A stretch of DNA of 51,978 nucleotides from Alcaligenaceae bacterium (GCA_947378965.1 CANCMG010000018.1:1-51978), one strand, 5' to 3'; numbered from the stretch's first letter, positions 23,950-33,461 are shown. Program-made: numbers and translations. Notes: generated from the sequence alone by a model not told the origin.

Positions 23950-24936
23950 ATGATGCTAAACATGCACAGTCTGAGTCGGCAGGTGTTGGGGATGCTGTTG
24001 CTGTCACTTTGCGCAGCGGTGGCCCCGGTGAGTGCTGCCTACCCTGAGCGCCCGATTACGTTGATCGTGACCTATCCGCCCGGCGGCACGGCAGATTTAG
24101 TGGCTCGCCTGTTAGCGCCTGAAGCGGGCAAAGACTTAGGTCAAAATATTGTGGTTGAAAATCGCGGAGGTGCGGGCGGAATGATTGGTGGTGCCCTCGT
24201 AGCCAAGGCTGCACCCGACGGCTATACGATCATGCTTGACGCGGCCAATCATGCACAAAATCCTGCTGTGCAGCCAAAGATGCTCTTTGACACCTTGAAA
24301 GATTTTGCGCCGATTGTCTACGTGCAACGGGTGCCTAATATTTTGGTGGTGCGCGCCGATAACGAGATGAAAACTGTCGCAGACCTTATCAGGTTGGGCA
24401 AACAAAAAGATCCTCTTTTGTACTACGCGTCGTCGGGGCCTGGTGGCGCGCAGCATTTAGCTGGCGTGCTCTTTAACGCCTTGACCGGGACCCATCTTGA
24501 AGCCGTGCATTACAAGGGTGGTTCGGCCGGTATCATGGATGTGCTGTCTGGTCAGGTGACCATGATGTTTTCGACGATCGGCGTCTCGCTGCCACACGTA
24601 CAGGCTGGCAAATTACGAGTGATCGCTGTCGGAAGTGACAAGCGCACTGCAGCGTTCCCTGATATCCCAACGATTGCCGAGACAGGCGTGACCGGCTACG
24701 CAAGTTATGAATGGAACGGCATCTATGCCCCTGCAGGCACGCCAGCAGCGATCATTCAGCGCTTGAATCAAGCCTTTGTGAACGCATTAAAACAACCGAC
24801 GGTGATCGCACGCATCGGTGAGTTTAACGGTGAAATTATTGCTTCAACACCTGAAGAACTTGATTTGTTTAGACGCGCTGAACTCGAAAAATGGCAGCGA
24901 GTTGCCAAGCAATTTAATTTGCAACTGCCGCAGTAG
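23950..24936 (+). CDS. TctC/Bug-family periplasmic receptor (divergent from monooxygenase cassette)
   Basis: A 328-residue receptor with signal helix VLGMLLLSLCAAVAPVSA and mature start YPERPITLIVTYPPGGTADLVAR. Ligand loops are VENRGGAGG and HYKGGSAGIMD, a conventional pocket. It is transcribed away from the flavoprotein gene across the nested dyad at 23796-23896, and may be co-regulated with that cassette, which has its own receptor at the far end. Two adjacent ATGs (23950 and 23953) are both possible starts behind AAGAGA. Confidence 0.92.
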   Translation: MMLNMHSLSRQVLGMLLLSLCAAVAPVSAAYPERPITLIVTYPPGGTADLVARLLAPEAGKDLGQNIVVENRGGAGGMIGGALVAKAAPDGYTIMLDAANHAQNPAVQPKMLFDTLKDFAPIVYVQRVPNILVVRADNEMKTVADLIRLGKQKDPLLYYASSGPGGAQHLAGVLFNALTGTHLEAVHYKGGSAGIMDVLSGQVTMMFSTIGVSLPHVQAGKLRVIAVGSDKRTAAFPDIPTIAETGVTGYASYEWNGIYAPAGTPAAIIQRLNQAFVNALKQPTVIARIGEFNGEIIASTPEELDLFRRAELEKWQRVAKQFNLQLPQ

Positions 24937-25049
24937 TGAGCGCTGCAATGTCTGTCGTCACGAGCGGCAGTGGCCGAAGTCACGCGCTAAGTATGTTCGA
25001 GTGCCAAACGAACTGTCACGCTCGGTATGCGAACTGGCCGTTGGGTAGA

Positions 25050-25796
25050 TCAGTTGCTTGCTCTCGGAAACTGCATCACTAAAATCTCGGCGCCTAAGGT
25101 GTCTGTTGTCAATATGGCGGCAGGGTCGGTTGGTGCGATAAAAATCGCCGTGCCGGCCTCGTGCGTTTGACCATCAAATTGAGCAGCACCTGCCGCAATA
25201 TAGATAAATTGTCCGCGTCCAGAAATTGGCTCAGGCCCAACAATGCGTTGCTGCGCAGGTGCTTGGTAAATCGTGGCGAACAAGCCATCAGTTTGCATCG
25301 CAATGGCGTTGTGCTCAAGTGTGCTTGGCATTTCAGCGCGCTGCGTATCGCTTAAACAGCCCACAGGCGTGCCCATCACATGGCGGCGCGGCAGGTCTTT
25401 CATGTCACCGCGCTGTTCTGGCAAATATCCTGCGCCGGCGTCTTTACCTAACCTAAACACCATGTAATGTAATCCCTGTGCACCCGCAGTGATGGGGCCA
25501 TAGCCAGTGTGCTTAGCGGCAAAATGTACGGTGTAAGGCGCGACCTGATGTTTGCCTAGCAGGCCATCACCCGCCACCATAATCTGAAACTGGTCGACGA
25601 TATGAAAGTGTGATTGCAGTACACCATGCGGTTGCTGCTCGATCAGTTTACAGTTTGGCGTATCGGATTCAGCATCACCAGTTTCAGGAATTAAGTCGCT
25701 TCTGAAAATATGCCCACCGGCTACGCCAGATGCCGAGCGAATTGGACGCTCGCGGCGGTTGCTGAATGCTGCAGTGACAGTGCCGATCATGGTCAT
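25050..25796 (-). CDS. Cupin-domain protein, function unknown
   Basis: About 248 residues starting MTMIGTVTAAFSNRRERP. Metal-type cupin residues are visible in SHFHIVDQFQIMV (two His in HxH form), and a second cupin-like half (residues about 150-245) contains FIYIAAGAAQFDGQ and ends EILVMQFPRA. The bicupin layout recalls dioxygenases and isomerases acting on small acids, but I cannot assign a reaction. I chose the ATG at 25796 because GGAG precedes it; the frame runs open to 25961 with unlikely sequence. It is divergent from the SDR gene at 25895, so the 98-base gap should hold both promoters. Confidence 0.75.
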   Translation of the reverse strand: MTMIGTVTAAFSNRRERPIRSASGVAGGHIFRSDLIPETGDAESDTPNCKLIEQQPHGVLQSHFHIVDQFQIMVAGDGLLGKHQVAPYTVHFAAKHTGYGPITAGAQGLHYMVFRLGKDAGAGYLPEQRGDMKDLPRRHVMGTPVGCLSDTQRAEMPSTLEHNAIAMQTDGLFATIYQAPAQQRIVGPEPISGRGQFIYIAAGAAQFDGQTHEAGTAIFIAPTDPAAILTTDTLGAEILVMQFPRASN

Positions 25797-25894
25797 AGTG
25801 AAAGTCTCCGTGTGGGCCTTAGTGTGAAAGCGGTTGTGGCCTATCTGATGCTTTATTATGACACGATGATACACATAACAAATAGGTGTGAGTG

Positions 25895-26650
25895 ATGGCA
25901 AAATTATTAGAAAATCGAGTGATCTGGGTGGTTGGGGCCTCTGGGGCAATTGGCGCCGCAATCGCCCGCCGTGTTGCGGGTGAGGGTGCCGTTGTGGTGG
26001 TGTCAGCCCGTTCGGTTGACAAGCTAGAGGCGTTAAAGACAGACATTATTGAGGCGGGTGGGCGAGCACAGGCCTTGCCTGTCGATATCAAGAGTCGCAA
26101 AAATGTTGACGAGGCTGCACAAACGATTTTGGCGCAACATGGCCAAATTGATGGCTTAGTGAATTCAACTTCGATTTCGGATTTTGGCCCGCTGATGAGT
26201 CTGGATGATGATGTCTGGATGGATGTCTTGAATTCAAAATTGCTTGGCTACGTGCGTACGATGCGTGCGGTTCTGCCCGCGATGTCAGAACGCAAACAAG
26301 GTGTGATCGTAAATATGTCGGGTCGTGGCGGTAAGCAGCCTACGGCGACACATTTGCCAGGGGGTTGCGCAAACGCCGCGGTGAATTTGTTGGATAAAGG
26401 CGTTGCTGATGCCTTCTTACCTTTTGGTATTCGTGTCAACACCGTCGCCCCGGGGCCCATTGCCTCAGACCGCCTCGATCAGATGATGAAATCAACTGGA
26501 GCCATGTCGGATCGAAGCGCGCAAACGTTTAACCGCCCCGGCACCCCTGAGGATGTTGCTGAGGCAACGCTTTGGTTGCTCTCAGATCAGTCGCGCCATG
26601 TGACCGGTGCGCTGATCCCTGTTGATGGTGGTGCGACCTACACGGTTTGA
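25895..26650 (+). CDS. Short-chain dehydrogenase-like protein with degenerate active site
   Basis: A 251-residue Rossmann-fold protein with the SDR cofactor motif GASGAIGAAIA and a conserved C-terminal end GALIPVDGGATYTV. The catalytic Ser is in VNMSGRGG, but the YxxxK motif is absent: the aligned segment reads PGGCANAAVNLL, giving Gly for Tyr and Asn for Lys. It may therefore bind NAD(P) without classical redox catalysis, or use a different proton donor. ATG at 25895 after AGGTG is taken as start. It converges with the receptor gene ending at 26655 with four bases between them. Confidence 0.87.
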   Translation: MAKLLENRVIWVVGASGAIGAAIARRVAGEGAVVVVSARSVDKLEALKTDIIEAGGRAQALPVDIKSRKNVDEAAQTILAQHGQIDGLVNSTSISDFGPLMSLDDDVWMDVLNSKLLGYVRTMRAVLPAMSERKQGVIVNMSGRGGKQPTATHLPGGCANAAVNLLDKGVADAFLPFGIRVNTVAPGPIASDRLDQMMKSTGAMSDRSAQTFNRPGTPEDVAEATLWLLSDQSRHVTGALIPVDGGATYTV

Positions 26651-26654
26651 TTGC

Positions 26655-27623
26655 TCACTCGGGTTTTAATCCCACATCGTCAAACGCCTGTTTCCAGTCC
26701 TTAAGCTGCGTCACCATATAGGTACCAAGTTCTGCAGGCGTTGTGCCTGCAAGATCAAACCCTTGTCGTTCGATGCGCGCGCGTACTTCGGGGTCTTTGA
26801 TGGCAGCCCGGACTGCGTCGCTCATCCGGGTGGCGATCTGTGGCGGTAGTTTGGCGGGGCCAAAGAGTGCGGCCCAACTTTCGGCGCCCAACGCTGGCAG
26901 CCCCGCTTCAGCAAAGGTAGGTACCTCAGGCAAAAGTGAAAGTCGTTTATTGAGCATCACAGCGATTGGAGTGAGCTTGCCGTCGTTAATGTGTTGCAGG
27001 GTACTGATCGTCGAGACCAGGTTGAAGTCCACATGTCCACCTAGCAAATCATTGACGTTTGGGGCTTCACCCTTGTAAGGGATTAAGTTCATTTGCAGAC
27101 CATTTTGTTTAGACATACGGCTAAACATTAATTGGGTCACACCGCTGTGGCTGCCGAAGTTGAGCTTGCCTGGATTAGCTTTGCCGTAGGCGACTAATTC
27201 AGTATATGTTTTATATGGCAGTTTCGAGTTTGCGACCATCACGTAAATGTAATGACCCACCAACGTCACAGGGGTGAAACTTGTGAGTGGATCGTAAGGT
27301 GGGTTCTTTTTGAGTAACGGCACCTGCATCATGGGCGTATTCGAGGCCATGAAAAACGTATGACCATCAGGCTCGGCGCGCATCACAAATTCAGCGGCAA
27401 TTTGTCCGTCGGCGCCAGGCTTGTTTTCGACAACAACTGTTTGGCCGAGCGAGGTCGTGAGGTGTTGTGCCAAGATTCTGGCCACGACGTCAGTCGCGCC
27501 ACCCGGCGAAAACTGCAGCACAATCCGAATGTTTTTTGTTGGCCAGGTTTGCGCGCTGACCCCAGAGCAGGCGATGCTCAGTGCGATCGTTGCAAAGAGA
27601 CGGAAAATAAAAAATCGTTGCAT
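26655..27623 (-). CDS. TctC/Bug-family periplasmic receptor, tandem copy B
   Basis: A 322-residue receptor, second in a tandem pair. Signal helix is FRLFATIALSIACSGVSAQ; the mature part begins TWPTKNIRIVLQFSPGGATD. It shares with its neighbour the distinctive segment ASNTPMMQVPLLKKNPPYDP as well as VENKPGADG and PYKGEAPNVND, so the pair arose by duplication. AAAGG lies eight bases before the ATG at 27623. It starts 11 bases after the stop of the upstream copy, so both are translated from one message. Confidence 0.92.
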   Translation of the reverse strand: MQRFFIFRLFATIALSIACSGVSAQTWPTKNIRIVLQFSPGGATDVVARILAQHLTTSLGQTVVVENKPGADGQIAAEFVMRAEPDGHTFFMASNTPMMQVPLLKKNPPYDPLTSFTPVTLVGHYIYVMVANSKLPYKTYTELVAYGKANPGKLNFGSHSGVTQLMFSRMSKQNGLQMNLIPYKGEAPNVNDLLGGHVDFNLVSTISTLQHINDGKLTPIAVMLNKRLSLLPEVPTFAEAGLPALGAESWAALFGPAKLPPQIATRMSDAVRAAIKDPEVRARIERQGFDLAGTTPAELGTYMVTQLKDWKQAFDDVGLKPE

Positions 27624-27634
27624 CAAAAATCCTT

Positions 27635-28612
27635 TTATTCTGGTTTCAGTCCTGAGTCAGCAAAAGCCTTTGCCCAGCCTTTTAACTGTATCTGCATAAA
27701 GTCGGCGAGTTCTGCCGGAGTTGAGCCGCCGAGATCAAAACCCTGTCGGGCAATTTTTTCACGCGCTTCAGGGTTAACCATCGCGGCGTTTAGCGCTTCA
27801 CTCATGCGCGTTGTGATGGCGGGTGACATATTGGCGGGGCCAAACAGGGCGGCCCAAGTGTCAGCGCCTAGTGGCGGCACACCTGCCTCCTCCGCGGTAG
27901 GGATCTCTGGCATCAGAGGTGAGCGCTTAGGCAATAAAATTGCCAACGCTTTGAGCTTGCCTTCTTTAATATGGGCTTGAGTACTGGTGGGTGTCGCAAA
28001 GGTTAACTGTACGTGGCCACCTAGAATGTCATTGATCGTAGGGCCTTCGCCTTTGTAGGGGATCAGATTCAGATCCATCTTAGCGTCGTCCTTGAGCTTG
28101 GTGTGCATCAGTTGTGTGACGCCGCTATAACTGCCGTAATTGAGTTTGCCCGGATTGTTGCGACCATAGGCAATCAATTCTGCCGCGGTATTGGCAGGAA
28201 TCGATGGGCTCGAAACTAGAACATAGATATAGCGTCCAACAAGTGAAACGGGAGTGAAGCTTTTGATTGGATCGTAAGGCGGGTTCTTTTTGAGTAAAGG
28301 CACCTGCATCATTGGCGTGTTCGACGCTAAAAAATAGGTGTGTCCATCGGGCTCAGAGCGCAAGACATATTCGGCAGCAATCGCGCCATCAGCGCCTGGC
28401 TTGTTTTCGACCACGACAGGCTGGCCGAGCGCAACCGTCATTGTCTGAGCCAGAATGCGTGCCACAACGTCAGTTGAGCCGCCTGGTGGAAACTGCAGAA
28501 CAATCCGCACGGGTTTGGTGGGCCAGGTCTGAGCGCTAGCAAGCGTGGTGACAGTTAAGCTCGCGACGGTACAGGCAAGCAGGGTGAGTTGTCGAAACAA
28601 ATTGAATGGCAT
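27635..28612 (-). CDS. TctC/Bug-family periplasmic receptor, tandem copy A
   Basis: A receptor of 325 residues, upstream member of the tandem pair. Signal helix LLACTVASLTVTTLASAQ, mature start TWPTKPVRIVLQFPPGGSTD, ligand loops VENKPGADG and PYKGEGPTIND. GAAGG before the ATG at 28612 fixes the start; the frame upstream to 28723 is not similar to the family. It is divergent from the GST-SDR pair at 28759. Differences from copy B cluster in the second lobe, so ligand preference may have shifted. Confidence 0.92.
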   Translation of the reverse strand: MPFNLFRQLTLLACTVASLTVTTLASAQTWPTKPVRIVLQFPPGGSTDVVARILAQTMTVALGQPVVVENKPGADGAIAAEYVLRSEPDGHTYFLASNTPMMQVPLLKKNPPYDPIKSFTPVSLVGRYIYVLVSSPSIPANTAAELIAYGRNNPGKLNYGSYSGVTQLMHTKLKDDAKMDLNLIPYKGEGPTINDILGGHVQLTFATPTSTQAHIKEGKLKALAILLPKRSPLMPEIPTAEEAGVPPLGADTWAALFGPANMSPAITTRMSEALNAAMVNPEAREKIARQGFDLGGSTPAELADFMQIQLKGWAKAFADSGLKPE

Positions 28613-28758
28613 ACGGTACCTTCTATGGGTATTAATCCAAAAGTGCTTAGCTGCGTTTACATCATGCATAGCCGCTATTAAGTGTGATGTTAATACTCTT
28701 GAGACACTATTGCCTATTTCCACTAGAATTCAAAGCATGTTTTTATAAGGGATAACCC

Positions 28759-29367
28759 ATGCTGCTCTACGACATGACTAGTGCCATGAATCCTCGGCGG
28801 GTGCGAATATTTTTAGCTGAAAAAGGGCTCACAATCCCTACCCGACAAGTCGATGGGCTAAATCGCGAGAACCTGCAGCCTGAGTTTTTAGCAAAAAACT
28901 CACTAGGCAAAATGCCGGTGCTTGAACTCGATGATGGAACATTTCTGACTGAATCCCTTGCGATTTGCCGTTACCTCGAAGCCTTGTATCCTGAGAAGCC
29001 ACTTTTTGGTCGTAACGCTCTTGAGCAGGCGCAGATTGAAATGTGGACACGTCGAATTGAGTTTGAAATTGTGTTGCCCATCCTGACTAATTTTAGACAT
29101 ACCGGACAGTATTGGATTGGTCGCTCGCCTCAAGAGCCGGTTTGTGGTGAGTTCTATCATGCGCGTGCACTTGAGGCGTTTGAATGGCTCGATCGAGAAC
29201 TTGTTGGTAAAGAGTTTATTGCTGCAGATCATTACACGATCGCTGACATCGTTGCACAGTGCGGTTTTTTGGTCGGTAAAGCGACCGGCACAAGGATTCC
29301 TCCAGAGCTTAAAGAATTGTCGCGCTGGTACAGCGCGATGGTGACGCGTCCTACTGCGAGAGCTTGA
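28759..29367 (+). CDS. Glutathione S-transferase family protein
   Basis: A cytosolic protein of 202 residues with the thioredoxin-like N-terminal domain (residues 1-80) and helical C-terminal domain. The opening LLYDMTSAMNPRRVRIFLAEKG has Ser near the usual catalytic site, and LGKMPVLELDDG (cis-Pro) plus FLTESLAICRYLE (glutathione gamma-glutamyl contact Glu-Ser) are standard. AAGGGA precedes the ATG. The SDR-like gene begins one base after its stop, so the two form an operon. In catabolic clusters such proteins often detoxify or isomerise intermediates, but the substrate here is unknown. Confidence 0.9.
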   Translation: MLLYDMTSAMNPRRVRIFLAEKGLTIPTRQVDGLNRENLQPEFLAKNSLGKMPVLELDDGTFLTESLAICRYLEALYPEKPLFGRNALEQAQIEMWTRRIEFEIVLPILTNFRHTGQYWIGRSPQEPVCGEFYHARALEAFEWLDRELVGKEFIAADHYTIADIVAQCGFLVGKATGTRIPPELKELSRWYSAMVTRPTARA

Positions 29368-29368
29368 G

Positions 29369-30118
29369 ATGAGCGAATCCGCTGCACCCGACGTCGCCCA
29401 GAAAGTTTGCCTAATCGTAGGTGCCGGAGATGGTACGGGCAGTGCGGTAGCGAAGCGATTTGCACAGGCAGGCTACACCGTATGCGTCACCCGTCGTACC
29501 CCAGAGGCGAGTCAAGGCTTGCTGGCGGCGATTCATGCATTAGGCGGTCGTGCCTTGGCTTTCACGCTCGATGCCCGTCATGAGGATGAAGTCGTCAATC
29601 TATTTAAGAAAATTGAGCACGACGTTGGCGCTCTTGAGGTTGTGGTTTTTAACGTTGGGGGCAACGTACGCTTCCCCCTGTTAGAGATGACCGCGCAAAA
29701 GTATTTCAAGACGTGGGAAATGTGCGCAATGGCTGGGTTTTTAGTGGGGCGTGAGGCTGCACGTGTGATGCTCCCCAGAAAGCGCGGCACGATTTTATTT
29801 ACAGGTGCAACGGCGAGCTTGCGTGGTGGGATTGGTTTTAGCGCCTTCGCTGGCGGCAAAGCTGCGCTCAGAGCTCTCGCGCAAAGCATGGCACGCGAAT
29901 TTGGCCCTCAAGGCTTGCATGTGGCACACGTCATTGTTGACGGTGTGATCGACTCTGAGCGAGTGCGTACCGCTCAACCAGAGCGCGTGGCAACCTTAGG
30001 CCCCCAAGGGTTGATTGAGCCTGATAGCATTGCGCAAGCGTATTTGTGGCTGCACCAGCAACGTCCCGATGCGTGGACCTTTGAACTAGACCTGCGTCCT
30101 GCGGTCGAGCGCTGGTGA
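29369..30118 (+). CDS. SDR-like protein with Phe in place of catalytic Tyr
   Basis: A 249-residue Rossmann-fold protein with cofactor motif VGAGDGTGSAVAKRF and NVGG in place of the usual NAG motif. The active-site helix reads GFSAFAGGKAALRALAQS: Lys is kept, but the tyrosine position is Phe, and the serine position is in FTGATASL. The subclass with this pattern is known among SDR homologues, and its activity is not established. It follows the GST gene by one base and precedes the 228-bp tetranucleotide array. Confidence 0.87.
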   Translation: MSESAAPDVAQKVCLIVGAGDGTGSAVAKRFAQAGYTVCVTRRTPEASQGLLAAIHALGGRALAFTLDARHEDEVVNLFKKIEHDVGALEVVVFNVGGNVRFPLLEMTAQKYFKTWEMCAMAGFLVGREAARVMLPRKRGTILFTGATASLRGGIGFSAFAGGKAALRALAQSMAREFGPQGLHVAHVIVDGVIDSERVRTAQPERVATLGPQGLIEPDSIAQAYLWLHQQRPDAWTFELDLRPAVERW

Positions 30119-30230
30119 TTTAGATTAGCCGTGGGCTTCGAGGTGTTTCAAAGTCGTTTATTTGAGAAAGCGATTGACAAACGGTAGGGCTCAAACCGCG
30201 TGATTACTGATGAATTGACTTTTTACCGCC

Positions 30231-30458
<228 letters not shown>

Positions 30459-30468
30459 TGGAACTTTG

Positions 30469-31089
30469 ATGACTACCGTTTCGCAAAATGCCGCAGCAGT
30501 TAATAATCAGGCTCAACCGATCTCGCGTTTTGCGATTCCGGCGTTGGCCGATTTACCAACCGACATTCGAGAAAAAATTCTTGCTGTTCAAGAGAAATCT
30601 GGTTTTGTACCGAATGTCTTTTTGGTGCTTTCGCGCAGGCCCGATGAGTTTCGCGCTTTTTTTGCGTATCACGACGCATTAATGGTGAAAGATACGGGCA
30701 GCCTGACGAAAGCCGATCGTGAAATGATTGTCACCACCACCAGTGCCAAAAATAACTGTTTGTATTGCGTGATGGCGCACGGTGCAATTTTGCGTATTTA
30801 TGCAAAAAATCCGCTGGTGGCTGATCAGGTGGCTGTCAATCACCACAAAGCCGACATTACACCTAGACAAAAAGCGATGCTCGATTTTGCTGTGAAAGTC
30901 TGCCTTGACTCACAGTCGGTCGGTGATCAGGATTATGCCGACTTACGCGAGCACGGTTTTGATGACGAAGATATTTGGGATATCACCGCCATCACCGGTT
31001 TTTTTGGGATGTCTAACCGCATGGCCAACGTGACCTCGATGCGCCCGAACGATGAGTTCTTTATGCTCGGGCGTTTGCCTAAAAAGTAG
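30469..31089 (+). CDS. Peroxidase-related AhpD/CMD-fold protein
   Basis: A protein of 206 residues of the peroxidase-related branch of the AhpD-like fold. The redox motif is CLYCVMAHGAILR with the downstream His, and the typical opening FAIPALADLPTDIREKI and the NVFLVLSRRPDEF block are present. Predicted to reduce peroxides or act as a thiol oxidoreductase. The ATG at 30469 is chosen over a TTG directly before it. Its leader would consist largely of the tetranucleotide array, which is very unusual for a gene of this type. A hairpin at 31173-31194 follows. Confidence 0.9.
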   Translation: MTTVSQNAAAVNNQAQPISRFAIPALADLPTDIREKILAVQEKSGFVPNVFLVLSRRPDEFRAFFAYHDALMVKDTGSLTKADREMIVTTTSAKNNCLYCVMAHGAILRIYAKNPLVADQVAVNHHKADITPRQKAMLDFAVKVCLDSQSVGDQDYADLREHGFDDEDIWDITAITGFFGMSNRMANVTSMRPNDEFFMLGRLPKK

Positions 31090-31172
31090 CTTCCATCTGA
31101 TCTCAACGCTACGTCAGGCTGCGGTCGAGCACCCGATGCGTTGAAGCGCAGCTTGTCGGTCGTCGTTCAATT

Positions 31173-31194
31173 GCCACCCAAGGGTTTGGGTGGC
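31173..31194. terminator. Perfect 9-bp hairpin between convergent genes
   Basis: GCCACCCAA (31173-31181) pairs with TTGGGTGGC (31186-31194) around a GGGT loop. It sits six bases beyond the stop codon of the minus-strand receptor gene and after the peroxidase-related gene, so it could terminate both. T runs are short on either side. Confidence 0.6.
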
Positions 31195-31200
31195 ACGGAC

Positions 31201-32154
31201 TTATTCGTCGATCTTTGCGCCCGAGTCCTGAATCGCTTTCGCGAACTTCACCACTTCGGCGCGCAGATGGGTATCAAACTCTGCTGCACTCATCAGCTTA
31301 GTGCTAAAGCCCATGTCTTTGAATTTATCTTGCACATCGGGCAGTGCGAGTGCGCGGTTCACATCTGCGTTGAGCTTGTTGACAACGGCTAGTGGGGTCG
31401 CGCTTGGCGCGTACAGGCCAAACCAAGACACCACATCAAAGCCGGGTAAGCCAGACTCGGACACGGTGGGCACGTTTGGTGCGGCTGAGACGCGTTCACC
31501 ACTTGAAATCGCAAGTACCTTGATGCGCCCACCGGTTGCATGTTTGAGGGACGTGGGGATCGGATCGAACAGCATCGGGATCTGACCGCCTAACAAGTCG
31601 GTGAGGGCGATAGAGCCACCTTTATACGGAATATGGCGCAGTTGTACACCGGCCATCGTCTTAAAAATTTCGCCGGCTAAATGCGCACCACCTCCGGGAC
31701 CGCTCGACCCATAATCCAGGCCATTTGGCTGAGTCTTGATGTAGGCAATCAGTTCAGCGACTGTATTGGCCGGTACGGATGCATTCACAATCAGCAAAAA
31801 GGGTGCGATCGCAAGATGGGCTACCGGGACAAAATCCTTTAAGGTGTCGTAGGGCAGCTTTTTATAGAGACTCAGATTGATCGAGTGTTGGGTGCCTTGT
31901 AGCAACAAGGTATAGCCGTCAGCCGCTGATTTGGCGACAAGCTCCGAACCCACCGTGCCGCTGGCACCGGCTTTATTCTCAATAATGGCTTGTTGCCCCC
32001 AAGCTTCAGTCAGTTTTTGACCCAAAATACGGGCGACAACGTCGGTGCCCCCGCCTGGTGGAAAAGGCACAACGATTCGGACCGATTTGGTCGGATAGGC
32101 CTGAGCGAGTGCCAGGCAGGGGGCAAATAGTAGGGCAACAAGTAAGCGTTTCAA
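31201..32154 (-). CDS. TctC/Bug-family periplasmic receptor (divergent from CoA-transferase)
   Basis: A 317-residue receptor with a short signal peptide (MKRLLVALLFAPCLALAQA). Ligand loops are VPFPPGGGTDVVAR, ENKAGASG and PYKGGSIALTD. The start is TTG at 32154, with AGGAG six bases upstream; no better start exists. The divergent CoA-transferase gene begins 83 bases away, a pairing often seen between such receptors and acid-catabolism genes, suggesting that the receptor's ligand is the acid that the transferase activates. That link is inference. Confidence 0.92.
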   Translation of the reverse strand: MKRLLVALLFAPCLALAQAYPTKSVRIVVPFPPGGGTDVVARILGQKLTEAWGQQAIIENKAGASGTVGSELVAKSAADGYTLLLQGTQHSINLSLYKKLPYDTLKDFVPVAHLAIAPFLLIVNASVPANTVAELIAYIKTQPNGLDYGSSGPGGGAHLAGEIFKTMAGVQLRHIPYKGGSIALTDLLGGQIPMLFDPIPTSLKHATGGRIKVLAISSGERVSAAPNVPTVSESGLPGFDVVSWFGLYAPSATPLAVVNKLNADVNRALALPDVQDKFKDMGFSTKLMSAAEFDTHLRAEVVKFAKAIQDSGAKIDE

Positions 32155-32237
32155 GTGGGTCTCCTGGCCCGAGTGCTCCCGAGCTTTTGTTTGAACCTCT
32201 ACAATACGGCTTTTGACACAAAATTGGAACCTTTCTT

Positions 32238-33461
32238 ATGTCTGGCCCACTCTCGCACATCAAAGTTCTTGACCTTTCGCGCGTCTTGGCAGCCCCTTGG
32301 GCCGCACAAAATCTGGCGGATTTGGGCGCAGACGTGATTAAAGTTGAACGCCCAATTAAGGGCGATGACTCGCGCGCTTTCGCGCCGCCGTTCTTGAAAG
32401 ATCAAGACGGCAATGCCACCCGAGAGTCGGCTTATTTTTGCGCAGCCAATCGCGGTAAAAAATCAATCACGATTGATTTGTCTAAACCCGAAGGGCAGCA
32501 GTTGGTACGTGAGTTGGCAAAAAATGTTGATGTGATTTTTGAGAACTACAAAGTCGGTGACCTGGCTCGTTATGGTTTGGGTTACGAAGATATCAAAGCG
32601 ATTAATCCTGCGATTATTTACTGTTCGGTCACTGGCTTTGGCCAGACTGGCCCTGAAAAAGACCGGCCAGGCTACGACTTTATGGCGCAAGGCATGGGCG
32701 GTTTAATGAGCATCACTGGCGAGCGCGACGACGCGCCTGGTGGTGGGCCGCAGCGTGTTGGTGTGCCGATTATTGACTTGACGACAGGGATGTATGCGTC
32801 GATCGCTGTCTGTGCCGCCATTGCGAACCGTGCGGTCACTGGTCAGGGACAATGGATCGATGTCTCATTGCTGGATTCTTGTGTGGCCTTCTTGGCAAAT
32901 CAGGCCATGAATTATTTTGCGACCGGCGAGTCGCCTAAGTCAATCGGTAATGCGCACCCAAATATTGTTCCTTACCAAACCTTCAAAACCTCGGATGGTG
33001 CCTTGATCCTAGCCTGTGGCAACGATAATCTCTTTAAGAAGTTCTGTGAAGTTGCACAATGCACTCATCTTTCGCAAGATCCGCGCTATGCAACCAACGG
33101 CGAGCGTGTAAAAAATCGCGTTGAGATCACAGCGATTTTGGATGGGATATTTTTAAAGCACACCACGCGCGAGTGGGTCAAATTATTGGACGAGGCAGGT
33201 GTTGCGAATGGGCCGATCAATACCGTGGCGCAGGTGTTTGAAGAGCCTCAGGTGCTGGCACGCGGTATGAAAATTGAATTGCCACACGCTGTGGCAGGTA
33301 CGGTGCCTTTGGTGGGTAGCCCGATGAAGTTTTCGGGAACGCCGATCAAACACGAGATTCCGCCGCCAGCGTTGGGGCAGCATACCGATGAGATTTTAAG
33401 CACTGTGCTGCATAAAAATGCAGAACAGATTGCTGCGTTAAAAGCGACAGGAATCGTTTGA
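32238..33461 (+). CDS. Class III (CaiB/BaiF) CoA-transferase
   Basis: A 407-residue family III CoA-transferase, which moves CoA from an acyl-CoA donor to a free carboxylic acid through an enzyme-bound anhydride. The opening LSHIKVLDLSRVLAAPWAAQ, the LGADVIKVERP block and the region of the catalytic Asp, PGYDFMAQGMGGLMS, are all present, as are the PYQTFKTSDGAL and VANGPINTVAQVF segments of the interlocked dimer fold. No residue appears missing. The amidohydrolase gene follows after 155 bases and could be co-transcribed. Substrate unknown; oxalate, carnitine or succinate-type acids cannot be told apart here. Confidence 0.92.
   Translation: MSGPLSHIKVLDLSRVLAAPWAAQNLADLGADVIKVERPIKGDDSRAFAPPFLKDQDGNATRESAYFCAANRGKKSITIDLSKPEGQQLVRELAKNVDVIFENYKVGDLARYGLGYEDIKAINPAIIYCSVTGFGQTGPEKDRPGYDFMAQGMGGLMSITGERDDAPGGGPQRVGVPIIDLTTGMYASIAVCAAIANRAVTGQGQWIDVSLLDSCVAFLANQAMNYFATGESPKSIGNAHPNIVPYQTFKTSDGALILACGNDNLFKKFCEVAQCTHLSQDPRYATNGERVKNRVEITAILDGIFLKHTTREWVKLLDEAGVANGPINTVAQVFEEPQVLARGMKIELPHAVAGTVPLVGSPMKFSGTPIKHEIPPPALGQHTDEILSTVLHKNAEQIAALKATGIV

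Noticed and set aside
27360-27980. A 206-codon plus-strand frame across the tandem receptors
   Set aside because: Antisense to two intact TctC genes with clear motifs; the translated sequence looks random.
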